Assembly (NCBI RefSeq): GCF_022965805.1
Contig: NW_027331385.1
Span: 1 to 64,000 of the forward strand
DNA length: 64,000 bases
Reading direction: 5' to 3'
Source: Primulina eburnea
Taxonomy: Eukaryota > Streptophyta > Magnoliopsida > Lamiales > Gesneriaceae
How positions within the stretch are numbered: the first letter of the stretch is position 1; the number at the start of each line of letters is the position of its first letter. The notes beneath the pieces were generated by a model, which did not search any database, had not been told where the DNA came from, and was given only the letters and a program-made list of their open reading frames with translations. Positions 24,095-34,689 of the stretch are shown piece after piece. Made by a program: the position numbers and the translations under genes.

Positions 24095-27000
24095 ATGCCG
24101 CCTAGACGAGTGCCACAGCCAGAGCAGGGTAGCACGTCCGGTGCACAGATGGATGTTACTGCTACGCCGATGGAGACCTTATTGAAGAGATTTCAGTCTT
24201 TCCATCCGCCTACCCTGAAGGGTACAGAGAGTGCAGTAGAGTGCGAGAGCTGGCTTGATGATATCGAGATGTTGTTTGAGTCTTTGGCATATACTGATGA
24301 GCGACGTGTGAAGTTGATAGGCCATCAGATGCAAGAGGTTGCAAAGAGCTGGTGGTTGACTACGAAGAGAGCCTTGGACCACCGAGGCATTGACATTACC
24401 TGGAAAGTCTTCAAGGATGAGTTCTATCAACGCTTCTTCCCCGTCTCCTACCGAAAAGACAAAGGAGCTGAATTTGCGAATTTGAAGCAGGGACAGTGGA
24501 ACATCGAGGAGTATGTTGCTAAATTTTCTGCATTGCTACGATTTGCACCGCATGTGGCAGGGAACGATGAGGCAGTGGCCGATCAGTTCATCAACGGGCT
24601 GAATCCAGATGTCCTTACTTTGGTGAACACGGGACGGCCTAACACTTTTTCAGAGGCACTGAACCGAGCGAAGGGAGCCGAGGCTGGCTTGATCAGGCAG
24701 CGAGGGGCTTCCTACGGTGTTCAGGGGCAAAGACCGCCACAGCCTTCTACCGTACAGTTTCCACCACCTCCTCTTCGTTTTGACAGCGGAGCTAGTGGTA
24801 GTGGTAAGAAGGAATTTCTGAAGGCTAAAGGCAAACAGTTTAAGAAATCTGGGAGTAGTTCATCGAGTTCGAGTGGATCTCGACAGAGAGGTCAGGGGTC
24901 AGAGTATAATGGCGCATAGTGTGGTTCGTGCGGAGGGCGACATGCGACGGAGCAGTGTCAAGGAGTTCTGGGACGCTGCAACATCTGTAGGCAACAGGGA
25001 CATTTCGCCAGAGTTTGTCCCCAGAGAGGTGCACAACGATTCCAGAGCACCGGATCATCAGCACCAGCGCCACAGATGGAGAGACAGGCATCTTCTGTAC
25101 ACTCCTTCCAGCCACCCTCTACACAGACCCAGCAGAGACCAGGAGGTAGTCAGACGGTGAGTCAGCCTCCCAGACAGCAGGCACGTGTTTTTGCCCTGAC
25201 AGAGGAGCAGGCGCAGGAGGCGCCAGATGACGTCATTGCAGGTAGCTGTTTTCTTTACGGTTATCCTGCATATGTGTTGATTGACACAGGGGCATCTCAT
25301 ACATTTATATCTGAACATTTTGCATTGAGACATTCATTGCATGTTGAGTCGTTGTCGACAGTAGTGTCTATAGCTTCTCCGTTGGGAAGTGGTTTGATAT
25401 CTGTGACTACTGTTAGACACTGTATGCTTCAGTTTGAGGGGCATGAGATTGATCTTGATTGTGTAGTACTTGGTTTAGCTGATTTTGACTGTATAGTTGG
25501 TATAGACATGTTAACCAAGTACAGGGCCACTGTAGATTGTTTCCACAAGATTGTCAGATTCAGATCCGAGATGACAGATGAGTGGAAATTCTACGGCAAG
25601 GGTTCCAGATCTCGGATTCCCTTAGTATCTGCTCTGACTATGAGTAGACTGCTTCAGAGAGGAGCAGAGGGCTTTCTCGTATATTCAGTAGATTTACTGA
25701 TGTCGAGCCCAGCATTGGCAGATTTGCCAGTGGTTTGCGAGTTTGCAGATGTTTTTCCTGATGAGATTCCAGGGTTGCCTCCAGTTCGAGAGGTTGATTT
25801 CAGCATTGATCTTGTGCCAGACAGTGTTCCTATCTCGAGAGCTCCATATAGGATGGCACCGATAGAGCTGAAAGGGTTGAAAGCACAGTTGGAGGATCTT
25901 CTGTCCAAGGGATATATCAGACCTAGTGTATCTCCTTGGGGTGCTCCGGTGCTTTTTGTCAGAAAGAAAGATGGTTCGTTGCGACTGTGTATTGATTATA
26001 GGCAGTTGAACAAGGCAACAGTGAAGAACAGATATCCTTTGCCTCGCATCGACGATTTGTTTGATCAGCTACAGGGATCTTCGATTTACTCGAAGATCGA
26101 TTTGAGATCAGGGTATCATCAGCTCCGAGTTAGAGATGTTGATATACCGAATACTGCATTCCGAACCAGGTATGGACATTACGAGTTTGTTGTTATGCCT
26201 TTCGGTTTGACGAATGCACCTGCGGTGTTTATGAGTTTGATGAACCGCATCTTTCAGAAATATTTAGATGATTTTGTGATTGTGTTTATTGACGACATTT
26301 TGGTGTATTCGAAAAGTTTGACTGAGCATACAGATCACCTGAGGATTGTATTGAAGACTTTGAGAAATGAGCAGTTGTATGCCAAACTGTCCAAGTGTGA
26401 ATTCTGGTTGCGACAGGTTGTCTTCTTTAGGCATATTATATCTGGAGAGGGTATTGCGGTAGATCCGAGTAAAGTTGAGGCTGTGATCAGTTGGCCGAGA
26501 CCGACTTCTGTGCCTGAGATACGCAGTTTCATGGGTCTAGCCGGGTATTATCGACGTTTTATCCGAGATTTCTCCAGTATAGCGAAGCCTATCACCCAGT
26601 TGACACAGAAGAATATGCCATTTGTATGGTCAGAAGAGTGTGAGAGCAGTTTTGTAGAGTTGAAGAAGAGACTGACTAGTGCGCCTGTCTTGACGATTCC
26701 TTCAGGTACAGGTGAGTTCGTTGTATACTGCGACGCATCTCACAGAGGGCTTGGATGTGTTCTTATGCAGCGAGGGCACGTGATAGCATACGCCTCTAGA
26801 CAGCTGAAGCCGCACGAGACTCGTTACCCGATTCATGATCTTGAGTTGGCGGCGATTGTTTTTGCACTCAAAATCTGGCGTCATTATCTGTATGGCGAGA
26901 AATTTGAGATCTATTCCGATCATAAGAGCTTGAAGTATCTCTTTTCTCAGTCAGAGTTAAATATGAGGCAGCGACGATGGCTTGATCTGCTGAAAGATTT

Positions 27001-28619
27001 TGATTGCGAGATCAAATACCATCCAAGAAAGTCGAATGCAGCGGCAGACGCCTTAAGTCGAAAGGTATGTTCTTTGTCCTTGTCGACTATAGGTGTATCG
27101 AGTTTAGTAGAAAATTGTTGCCTGTCTGGATTGACATTTGATACAGAGAGTAGACCGCTGCGACTTGCTGCGATTCAGATTGAGCCAGATCTGATTTCGA
27201 GGATCAAAGAAGCACAGAGAACTGATCCGAGCGTGCAGAGATCGATTGATATGGTCAGAGCTGGTCATATATCAGAGTATCAGGTTAGAGATTCTGTTCT
27301 GTATGTGAATAACCGCTTAGTAGTGCCAGATATTTCAGATTTGAGACGACAGATCATGTCGGAGGCACACTATAGTCGGTTCAGCATTCATCCTGGTGGC
27401 AGGAAGATGTATAACGACTTGAAGACACAATTCTGGTGGAAGCAGATGAAGACAGACATTGCAGAATTTGTGTCTAAGTGCCTGAATTGCCAGCAGGTGA
27501 AGGCAGAAAGAAAGAAGCCCGGAGGTTTACTTCAGAGTTTGTCTGTTCCTGAATGGAAATGGGACCACATTTCCATGGACTTCGTGACGAAGTTACCTCG
27601 ATCTTCGCGGGGCTGTGACGCAATTTGGGTAGTGATAGACAGACTGACCAAATCCGCGTGTTTTATTCCGTACAGAATGACATATCGACACGATCAGATG
27701 GCGGAGTTGTATGTCAGGGAGGTTGTCAGATTGCACGGTGTGCCGAAGTCGATCGTATCAGATCGTGATCCACGATTCACTTCTCACTTTTGGCACAGTT
27801 TGCAGCAGGCTTTGGGTACGACTTTACACCTGAGCACTGCTTATCATCCCCAGACAGACGGACAGTCAGAGCGGACTATCCAGACTTTAGAGGATATGCT
27901 GAGAGCTGTAGTACTAGATTTTGATACTAGTTGGCAAGATTCATTGCCGTTGTGTGAGTTTTCATACAACAACAGCTATCAGACTAGCATTGAGATGGCA
28001 CAATTCGAAGCTTTATACGGAAAGAAGTGCACAATTCGAAGCTTTGTACTGGGATGTTATCTCTGAGGTACCAGAGTTAGGGCCTGATATGATTCGTGAG
28101 ATGACCGAGAAAGTAAAGATCATTCAGAAACGAATGAAGACAGCACAAGATAGGCAAGCGAAGTACGCCAATATCAGACGCAGACCGTTAGTATTTGAAC
28201 AGGGAGACAGAGTATTTTTGAAGATTTCACCTTTCAGAGGCGTTGTCAGATTTGGCAAGCGTGGAAAGTTGTCTCCTAGATACGTCGGTCCGTATGAGAT
28301 TCTTGAGAAGATTGGCGATCGAGCTTACAAACTTGCTCTTCCTCCTTCATTATCTGGGATACATGACGTATTTCATGTATCGATGCTGCGTAGATATATG
28401 CCAGATAGTTCTCATATCATTCAGCCTGACGAAGCCGAGTTAGATCAGACTTTGAGCTATGTTGAGCGACCAATACAGATTCTTGATCGGAAAGAAAAAC
28501 GGCTCAGAACGAAGACCATTCCACTTGTGAAGGTTCAGTGGAGTAGTCATGGCATCGAGGAAGCAACTTGGGAGACAGAGTCTGTAATGAGACAGAGGCA
28601 TCCCGAGCTATTCCTTTGA
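24095..28619 (+). pseudogene. gag-pol: Element B gag-pol (one nonsense codon, one frameshift)
   Basis: Polyprotein starting MPPRRVPQPEQ at 24095, the start that matches element C's. Order: gag core (CESWLDDIEMLFESL to GLNPDVLTLV), a Ser-rich linker, CCHC zinc knuckle ([14 protein letters not shown]), protease DTG at residue 397, RT with LRSGYH and FIDD at 731-734, RNase H ([10 protein letters not shown]), integrase zinc domain, integrase triad Asp 1162 (MDF), Asp 1223 (SDRD) and Glu 1259 (GQSE) with 35 residues between the last two, GPF/Y-like segment and chromodomain-like C-terminus (VKVQWSSHGIEEATWE). Two breaks: TAG at 24917-24919 where C has a Tyr codon, just before the zinc knuckle; and a 16-nt segment at 28031-28046 replacing 12 nt, which shifts the frame after GKKC. 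The rest is open to the stop at 28617. Not functional as it stands. Confidence 0.93.
28029..28045 (+). repeat. Templated 17-bp duplication in B integrase
   Basis: gcacaattcgaagcttt at 28029-28045 is an exact copy of 27998-28014, 31 bp upstream. It replaces the codons for RSPL seen in A and C and causes the frameshift. It looks like local template switching. Confidence 0.85.
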
Positions 28620-28681
28620 TGTGAGTTTCTTCCCGTTTTGACTTTACAGTTTTGTATATACTTGCATGATTTATTGTGTAT

Positions 28682-28699
28682 GAGTTCGAGGACGAACTC
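28682..28699 (+). promoter_or_regulatory. Stem-loop upstream of element B polypurine tract
   Basis: Stem GAGTTCG/CGAACTC with loop AGGA, 6 bp before the PPT and downstream of the pol stop codon. The stem differs from A's and C's by paired changes. Confidence 0.7.
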
Positions 28700-28705
28700 T
28701 TATCT

Positions 28706-28719
28706 AAGAGGGGGAGAAA
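28706..28719 (+). other. Element B polypurine tract
   Basis: aagagggggagaaa, all purine, directly before the 3' LTR. Confidence 0.9.
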
Positions 28720-30539
28720 TGTAAGGCTCGAGAATTATCCGTTGTCATCGATGTAAGACTTGAAACCATGAGAATGCATGACATTTAGAGTGGAATTTTT
28801 GAAGTATGGCCGAAGCCACACCGCACCCGCGGTGATAGAGATACAGCACCCGCGGTGCATTGAGAGGAAATTAGTGAAATTGTGCGAACAGACACCGCAC
28901 CCGCGGTGCTAGCAAGACCGCACCCGCGGTGTGAGACCGCACCCGCGGTCATGTAAGAACCGCACCCGCGGTCTAGGTGCTACATTTTTGGATGAACTCG
29001 CCGTAAGCACAGCGCACTCGCACTCTTGAGTCACCGCACCCGCGGTCTGCATGCGAGATTGCCACTTTTGAATTTCGTAATGACACATGGCATGCTATAT
29101 AAATACCTTGCATTGACACTTCATTCTTTCATTTCCCATCAGCAGAACCGAGAGCACCTTGGGAGGAAAACTTCATGTCCTTTGATCTTGAGGTCGAGAT
29201 TTTAAATGATCTTGTGTTCTGATTTTAATTCCGAGTGTAGATTCATGATCCTTGCAACGAGGGCTAGCTAAGGATGTTAGTTTCGATTATTTTCAGCATG
29301 GTTCGAAATCTATGTAATTGGGAAATTATGATTTTGTTAGAAATATGTGTTCTTGGTATACCGAGCATCGTATATTTGTTATCAGAATGATTTTCGGACA
29401 CCGTATACGAGCCTTGCGAATTTCCAGCATGTATATCGATATTGATTGGAAGAATTGAGCATGTTATATTGTGTTTTGATGAGTATATTATGAAGATTAT
29501 GAGTTGTGGCTATTGTATATATTGTTTGTTGAGATTGAGTTGACCAGTACCGAGAATCACGCCGTTACGCCGTCAAATTGTATTGAAACCGATTTCAGTT
29601 TTGTGTATTGAGTTGCTTGAAATGTATATTGATAGAGTACACATTGGTTATGCCATTTCAGATTGGTAGTGGTTATTGTGAACTCGAGACTTCGACGACG
29701 ACACCGACGATTCGGCAAGAAAGGTATAATTCATGTGGTCTTGGGATTGCACAACTCGATTCAGATTTGATACGAGTTTCCCTAAATCACATACTAGACT
29801 GTTATTACATTGATTATGTAATGTCTTGTTTATTGATTATATTCGAGTCCTGAGATAGGAGATATTGGCAGATTTGCCAAAACTAGACGTTTCGGTGTAT
29901 CGACGCATAGGAGCAGATTTGCTATATGTGTAGACCCTCGATACAGAGTTGACCGAAGTCTAGGAATAAGACGTACCGTTGCCCCGAATGGTTGGGTAGG
30001 TGACAGACCGTCTTATTCACACTGGGATCCCTAGTGTAGAAATGAATCGAGTCAAGAACTAGATGTGAATACAGATTTGTATTCTTTTACATGCTTTAGA
30101 TTATAACTCATGTTATATGCTATGCTTTTGTACATGATTTATTACATTGCATGCATCCATGTTTTATACTGGGATATGTTCTCACCGGAGTTATCCGGCT
30201 GTTGTCGTGTCTGTATGTGTGCATGGCAACAGGTGGGGCAGGATCTGGGTCACGAGGTAGATGAGAGACTGATGATAGCGTGGAGATCTCGGGCGTCGAA
30301 GAGTTGTAGTGTTTCCTACTAGACTTGTATCACTGATGTTGTAGTTGGTACTTGATCACTAGAGTATGGTTGTACTAGACAGACTTGTATGTACCCTATG
30401 TTGTTTATTTCTTTTAAAATACATGTCATGCTTTTATTATACATTTGACTTAATGTTAAAAGCAAATTTTTGACCCACATTTTCGAACAAAGATCCAATT
30501 AAATCCCAAAAGAATTGAGTTAGAGCCCGGGTCCCCACA
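28720..30539 (+). repeat. Element B 3' LTR
   Basis: 1820 bp, aligned to the 5' LTR without gaps with about 17 substitutions. GC-rich cluster at 28818-29047, TATA-like box at 29095-29105, stem-loop at 30185-30198. Confidence 0.95.
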
Positions 30540-30544
30540 TGAGA
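30540..30544. other. Target-site duplication of element B, right copy
   Basis: tgaga directly after the terminal ccccaca of B. A's reading frame continues correctly if one copy is discounted. Confidence 0.93.
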
Positions 30545-31922
30545 GCTAGAGCAGAGGAGAGAGGCAACTCAGAGTTTGGTTCGAGTGGTGATGGTTTGGT
30601 GACTTTCAGAGGCCGTATTTGTGTTCCTATTGGCGATGATATTCGACGAGACATTCTGACAGAGGCTCATACCGCACCTTATTCGATTCATCCAGGCAGT
30701 ACAAAGATGTATCAGGATCTTCGTCGACTCTACTTGTGGCCAGGTATGAAGAAAGATGTTGCTTTGTTCATTTCTCAGTGCCTTACTTGTCAGCAGGTGA
30801 AGATTGAGCACCAGAGACCTGCTGGGACATTGTTATCATTGCCGATTCCTCAGTGGAAGTGGGAGCACATTACGATGGATTTCGTGACTGGTCTTCCCAG
30901 AGTGCAGAAAGGTTATAATTCCATTTGGGTCATCGTTGATCGATTGACCAAGTCGGCGCACTTTCTCCCAGTCAAGACGACGTACTCCATGAAGCAGTAT
31001 GCCGAGGATTATATTGCAGAGATTGTTAGACTTCACGGTGTCCCTGTGTCGATCGTGTCTGATCGTGACCCCAGGTTTACCTCCGAGTTTTGGAAGAGTC
31101 TTCACAGAGCTATGGGTTCGCGGTTAGCGTTCAGTACAGCTTATCACCCTCAGAGCGACGGTCAGTCAGAGAGGGTCATTCAGATTCTTGAGGATATGCT
31201 CAGAGCTTGTACTATTGATTATTCTGGTAGCTGGGATTCTAAATTGCCACTTGTGGAGTTCACGTACAACAATAGCTACCAGGCGTCGATTGGGATGGCA
31301 CCGTATGAGGCACTTTATGGCAGGAAGTGCAGATCGCCTTTGTTTTGGGATGAGGTTGGAGAGAGGAAGATGTTGGGACCAGAGTTGGTCCAGCAGACGG
31401 CTGATGTTGTTGCTGTGATACGAGAGAGGATGAAGACTGCTCAGTCCAGACAGAAGAGCTATGCAGATGTTCGTCGTAGACCTTTGCAGTTCGAGGTTGG
31501 CGACCATGTATTTCTGAAGATTGCACCTCTCAAGGGTGTGATGCGATTTGGCAAGAAGGGCAAGTTAAGTCCGAGATTTATTGGTCCTTTTGAGATCTTG
31601 GACAGAGTTGGTGACAGAGCCTACAGATTAGCCCTACCGCCCGATCTTGATAGAGTCCACAATGTTTTTCACGTATCGATGCTCAGGAAGTATATTGCAG
31701 ATCCTTCCCATGTTCTTCGCCACGAGCCATTGGACTTGACGCCGAATTTGACTTACCAAGAGATTCCGATTCAGATTCTGGATCGCACAGTTAGAGTATT
31801 GAGGAATAAAGAGATCGGCATCGTTAAAGTCCTTTGGAGGAACCATTTGATCGAAGAGGCTACGTGGGAACCAGAGGATGAGATGAGAGAGAAGTATCCT
31901 GAGTTGTTCGTGCAGCGACGTC

Positions 31923-31940
31923 AATTTCGCGGACGAAATT
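31923..31940 (+). promoter_or_regulatory. Stem-loop upstream of element A polypurine tract
   Basis: Perfect 7-bp stem AATTTCG/CGAAATT with loop CGGA, ending 5 bp before the PPT, within the last codons of pol. Equivalent stem-loops occur in B and C with paired base changes. Confidence 0.7.
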
Positions 31941-31945
31941 CCTCT

Positions 31946-31958
31946 AAGGAGGAGAGAT
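31946..31958 (+). other. Element A polypurine tract
   Basis: aaggaggagagat directly before the 3' LTR start (tgtaatag); the plus-strand primer site in reverse transcription. Confidence 0.85.
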
Positions 31959-32159
31959 TGTAATAGCCGAGCCCGGTGTACGGTACGATTTAAGTTTCGT
32001 ATATTATTTGGGTTATGTGATTTAGATGTTTAGAGTTGTGTTTTGGGCTATAGTATTGTTGGTTAATGTTATCTTGAGGTATTAGATGTTGTTGGTTGTT
32101 CGTTTCAGTGTTTCGGTTTGATTTTATTTGGTTGTGTACTGTTCATTGCCGAAGCAAGA

Positions 32160-32367
32160 GTGCACCCGCGCTCTTAGAGGAGTGCCCCCGCGGTGTACTA
32201 TTCATCATTTTGGAATCTGAAGGCCGTGGCATCACCGCACCCGCGGCAGTGCAAGGACCGCACCCGCGGTGTGCACCGCACCCGCGGTGTTCGTGCATGG
32301 GATTTATTTTGGTTGGCCGAAGGCATAGCGCACCCGCGGTGCTTGTGGTAGCGCACCCGCGGTGGAG
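32160..32367. promoter_or_regulatory. GC-rich mini-hairpin cluster in A 3' LTR
   Basis: Same cluster as at 17430-17659 with one motif fewer. The missing 23 bp match one motif repeat, so the cluster changes copy number. Confidence 0.6.
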
Positions 32368-32656
32368 GTATGGGCGAGTTTTTAAGTTGCTTTTTGGAGT
32401 TGTTGGCCATACCTTATCCTCATCTTTCCCCTTCATTTCCGATTTCCTCTCATTTTCTTAGGGTTTTCTACCATTTCATTCACTTCCTACCTTTGATTCT
32501 TGGGTTTGTTTGGATTTCCGACTTGAGATCGACGTTCTCCGTGGTATTAGGAAGCTTAGGTAAGTTTTTGGTGCGATTCTATTAAAGTTTTGAGTTAAGG
32601 GTTGACTTGGGCTTGATGTTTGAGTTGATTAATGGATTATTTGACTTGTATTTGTG

Positions 32657-32661
32657 GATAT
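32657..32661. other. Target-site duplication of element C, left copy
   Basis: gatat in A's 3' LTR directly before C's first LTR base. Further copies stand at 34498-34502 (inside C, after its first LTR) and 40904-40908 (after C). Confidence 0.9.
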
Positions 32662-32790
32662 TGTAATGCCCGGAAATTTAATTCTAGTAATCGGTAATTA
32701 TTGATTTATAATTTGATATGATTACGAAAGGATTAATCGGGACACGAAATAAGAGTACACATGACTTGGGTAAGTTTCGGACAGAACTGT

Positions 32791-32963
32791 TGGCGCCCGA
32801 GCGGTAGAAAATGACCGCCGAGCGCCATTGTGCAACAAGAGTATGCTCCGGGCAGAGGAGGTGGCGCCCGGGCGGATAGTTTATGACCGCCCGAGCGCCA
32901 ACGCAGATGTATGCGGACAGAATCCTTCGCGCCCGGGCGGTAGATTTTAACCGCCCGAGCGCG
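32791..32963. promoter_or_regulatory. Three GC-rich hairpins in C first LTR (U3)
   Basis: Inverted repeats at 32791-32827, 32862-32900 and 32928-32963, each with a GGCGCCCGGGCGG-type arm, a short A/T-rich loop and a complementary CCGCCCGAGCGCC-type arm; the first has a one-base bulge. They lie just upstream of the (TA)n run, the same place as the different GC motif in A and B. Confidence 0.7.
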
Positions 32964-34161
32964 AGACGTGTAATATGAGAATTAAGCCACTTGGCTTGAG
33001 GCATGCGCGAGGTGTATATATATATATATATACATGCAAGACATTTCCTCAGAAATCAGAATCGAGAGAAGAGGGTCAAGGAAAGTTGTTGAAAATCCTT
33101 ACGCCTTTTCTGAGGAATCTGTCCGTCTGATTTTGAATCTGACTTCGGTACCGAGTTCCTAGCGACGTAGGTTACACTTTGACGTAAGTTTTGCTACGTT
33201 TTGACATGCTTTGAAATTATGCTATTGTCAGAATTGAATGGAATTCATATATGATGTTCTTGACATATTAGACATCGTAGAATCGAAGTCAGATTAAGAA
33301 ACAGACTGATTATGGAATTGTTATGAATTTTCTGGAGTATATTGATTTATACTGGACAGATTTGAATTATGACGGGATTACGGATTGTATTGGATATGAG
33401 TTATAGATTGTAACTGTTATCTGTTGAATTGGTATTGACGGGGATATTGAAATTGTACCGTTATACCGTTGATTTGAATTAAATCCAGATTCATCAGATT
33501 GTTATTGAGTTGAACGGTATATTTACATGAGATTATTGATATTGTCATTGCCGGACAGGCTGTGAGTTCAGGACTTCGACTGCGCCAGAAACCAACGAAA
33601 GAAAGGTATAAGTCAATGTGGTATTGGGAGATGGACTTGAGTCGGTTTGGACTTGAGTTTCCCTAAATCACATGCTTTACTTTATTGCATTGATATTTGC
33701 ATTGAATTGATGATATACTTGTTCTCTTGATTTTAGATGACAGGTATTAGACGAGTTATCTTGTGATAGAAGTGCCGGATAGTGGTGGTATCGCCACGGC
33801 ACATTGCACGATGTCTCAAGATAGGATTTAGTGATTGAGTTACAGTCCATGACGGATAGGTCAGGACACCGGATGTTTGGTTATATCGAGTAATAGGAAA
33901 TGGGAATTCGTCTATTACGGAATTCGAGTAATAGGAATACGGTTCCTTCTATTACGGAATTCAATATAGGAATACCACATCTGGAAACCGGGATCCCTAG
34001 ACTAGGATTGAGTCTAGTCTGAATTATGAGTAATGTCGACAGTTTGATTTGATATTGTTTATGTTTCAGATTTGGATACATATTCATGTTACCTGATTAC
34101 ATGCTTTATATCCGTTTGTATGATTGCATGTTTCATTGATTTATACTGGGATTTATTCTCA

Positions 34162-34175
34162 CCGGAGTTATCCGG
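34162..34175 (+). promoter_or_regulatory. Conserved LTR stem-loop (C first LTR)
   Basis: CCGGA-GTTA-TCCGG, shared with element B in a common stretch near the LTR 3' end. Confidence 0.55.
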
Positions 34176-34497
34176 CTGTTGTCTTGTTTGTATGTGTACT
34201 TGACAACAGGTGGGACAGGTCCATGGTCGAGGAGATGAAGAGCTAGATCGTGATTAGAGTGGTGACACCGGACTTGGACTAGATGTAGGGTTGAACACTT
34301 GACTTTAGTTTTTAAACCCTAGTTTGAATAAATGTTTATGATACAGGACTTGTATTTTATATATACTGATATGTATATATGTCTTGATTTCACTACGTTC
34401 CGCATTTTTAAAAAGAAAAAAATTTTAGACCCTGTTTTTAATTGATTAATTAGTCCCAATTATGATTAAGAACTTGATTAGCGTCCGGGTCCCCACA

Positions 34498-34534
34498 GAT
34501 ATAGAGTTGATATAGAAAAAAATTTTAGACCCTG
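34498..34534 (+). other. Aberrant junction inside C: A-LTR piece plus LTR-end piece, no PBS
   Basis: 34498-34513 (gatatagagttgatat) equals the A-LTR sequence that follows C at 40904-40919. 34514-34534 is an exact 21-bp copy of 34414-34434 within C's first LTR, 100 bp upstream. After it the sequence enters C's internal region. The expected tggtatcagagc after the LTR is missing. Confidence 0.9.
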
Positions 34535-34689
34535 CTTTATAATGCATGTTTATCTGTTTATCTGATTTGATTTGAAAACATGTATTATTGAGAACGAATC
34601 AGAGCCGATTCTGGATCAGCAGTAAGATGATCGGAGGAGGACTGAAATAGAACTTTGGTTTGGGATTGCTAATCCTTTTGATTTCAGAT

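Larger units (their letters stand above)
22020..30539 (+). mobile_element. Element B: Ty3/gypsy chromovirus nested in A pol
   Basis: Complete 8520-bp LTR element with two LTRs of exactly 1820 bp (22020-23839 and 28720-30539), primer-binding site, gag-pol, polypurine tract and 5-bp TSD. I count 17 substitutions and no indels between the LTRs (about 0.9%). The proteins are closest to those of C (similar gag, protease, RT and integrase motifs); A is more distant. Two lesions make gag-pol non-functional. Confidence 0.95.
30540..31963 (+). pseudogene. gag-pol: Element A gag-pol, 3' part (integrase and chromodomain-like end)
   Basis: Continuation of A's pol after B. It is open over its whole length, but its apparent ATG at 30539 is created by the last base of B plus the TSD. 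It shows the integrase zinc domain (EAHTAPYSIHP...QCLTCQQ), the full catalytic triad (Asp in MDFVTG, Asp in VSDRDPRF, Glu in SDGQSER), a GPF/Y-like module (GKLSPRFIGPFEIL) and a C-terminal chromodomain-like segment (GIVKVLWRN, EEATWE, KYPELF). Unlike the satellite it keeps SDRD, and it is of a different integrase type (GYNSIWVIVDRLTKSAHF). The reading frame passes through the polypurine tract and uses a TAA at 31961-31963, inside the first bases of the 3' LTR. Confidence 0.93.
31959..32661 (+). repeat. Element A 3' LTR, left fragment
   Basis: First 703 bp of the 3' LTR, aligned to 17229 onward. It lacks 23 bp found in the 5' LTR within the GC-hairpin cluster (here 32160-32367). Interrupted by element C at 32662. 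Confidence 0.95.
32662..34497 (+). repeat. Element C first (5') LTR
   Basis: tgtaatgccc to gggtccccaca. Three GC-rich hairpins at 32791-32963, a (TA)9 run at 33015-33032 that may serve as TATA region, and the CCGGA-GTTA-TCCGG stem-loop at 34162-34175. Flanked on both sides by gatat, as a solo LTR would be. Minus-strand open frames over the hairpins are non-coding by appearance and recur in the other LTR. Confidence 0.93.

Noticed and set aside
24917..24919. Gag-pol stop codon in B as a programmed readthrough site
   Set aside because: The matching position in C is Tyr in an uninterrupted frame, the stop precedes the zinc knuckle rather than the end of gag, and the following bases (tgtggt) do not match the CARYYA readthrough context.
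32684..33004. Minus-strand open frame over the GC hairpins, also at 39057-39419
   Set aside because: Lies wholly in both LTRs of element C and consists of translated palindromes; no independent sign of coding.
34597..34610. aatcagagccgatt in C as a displaced primer-binding site
   Set aside because: It aligns with gaatcagaaccgatt in B's leader, far from the LTR, and lacks the tggt start.
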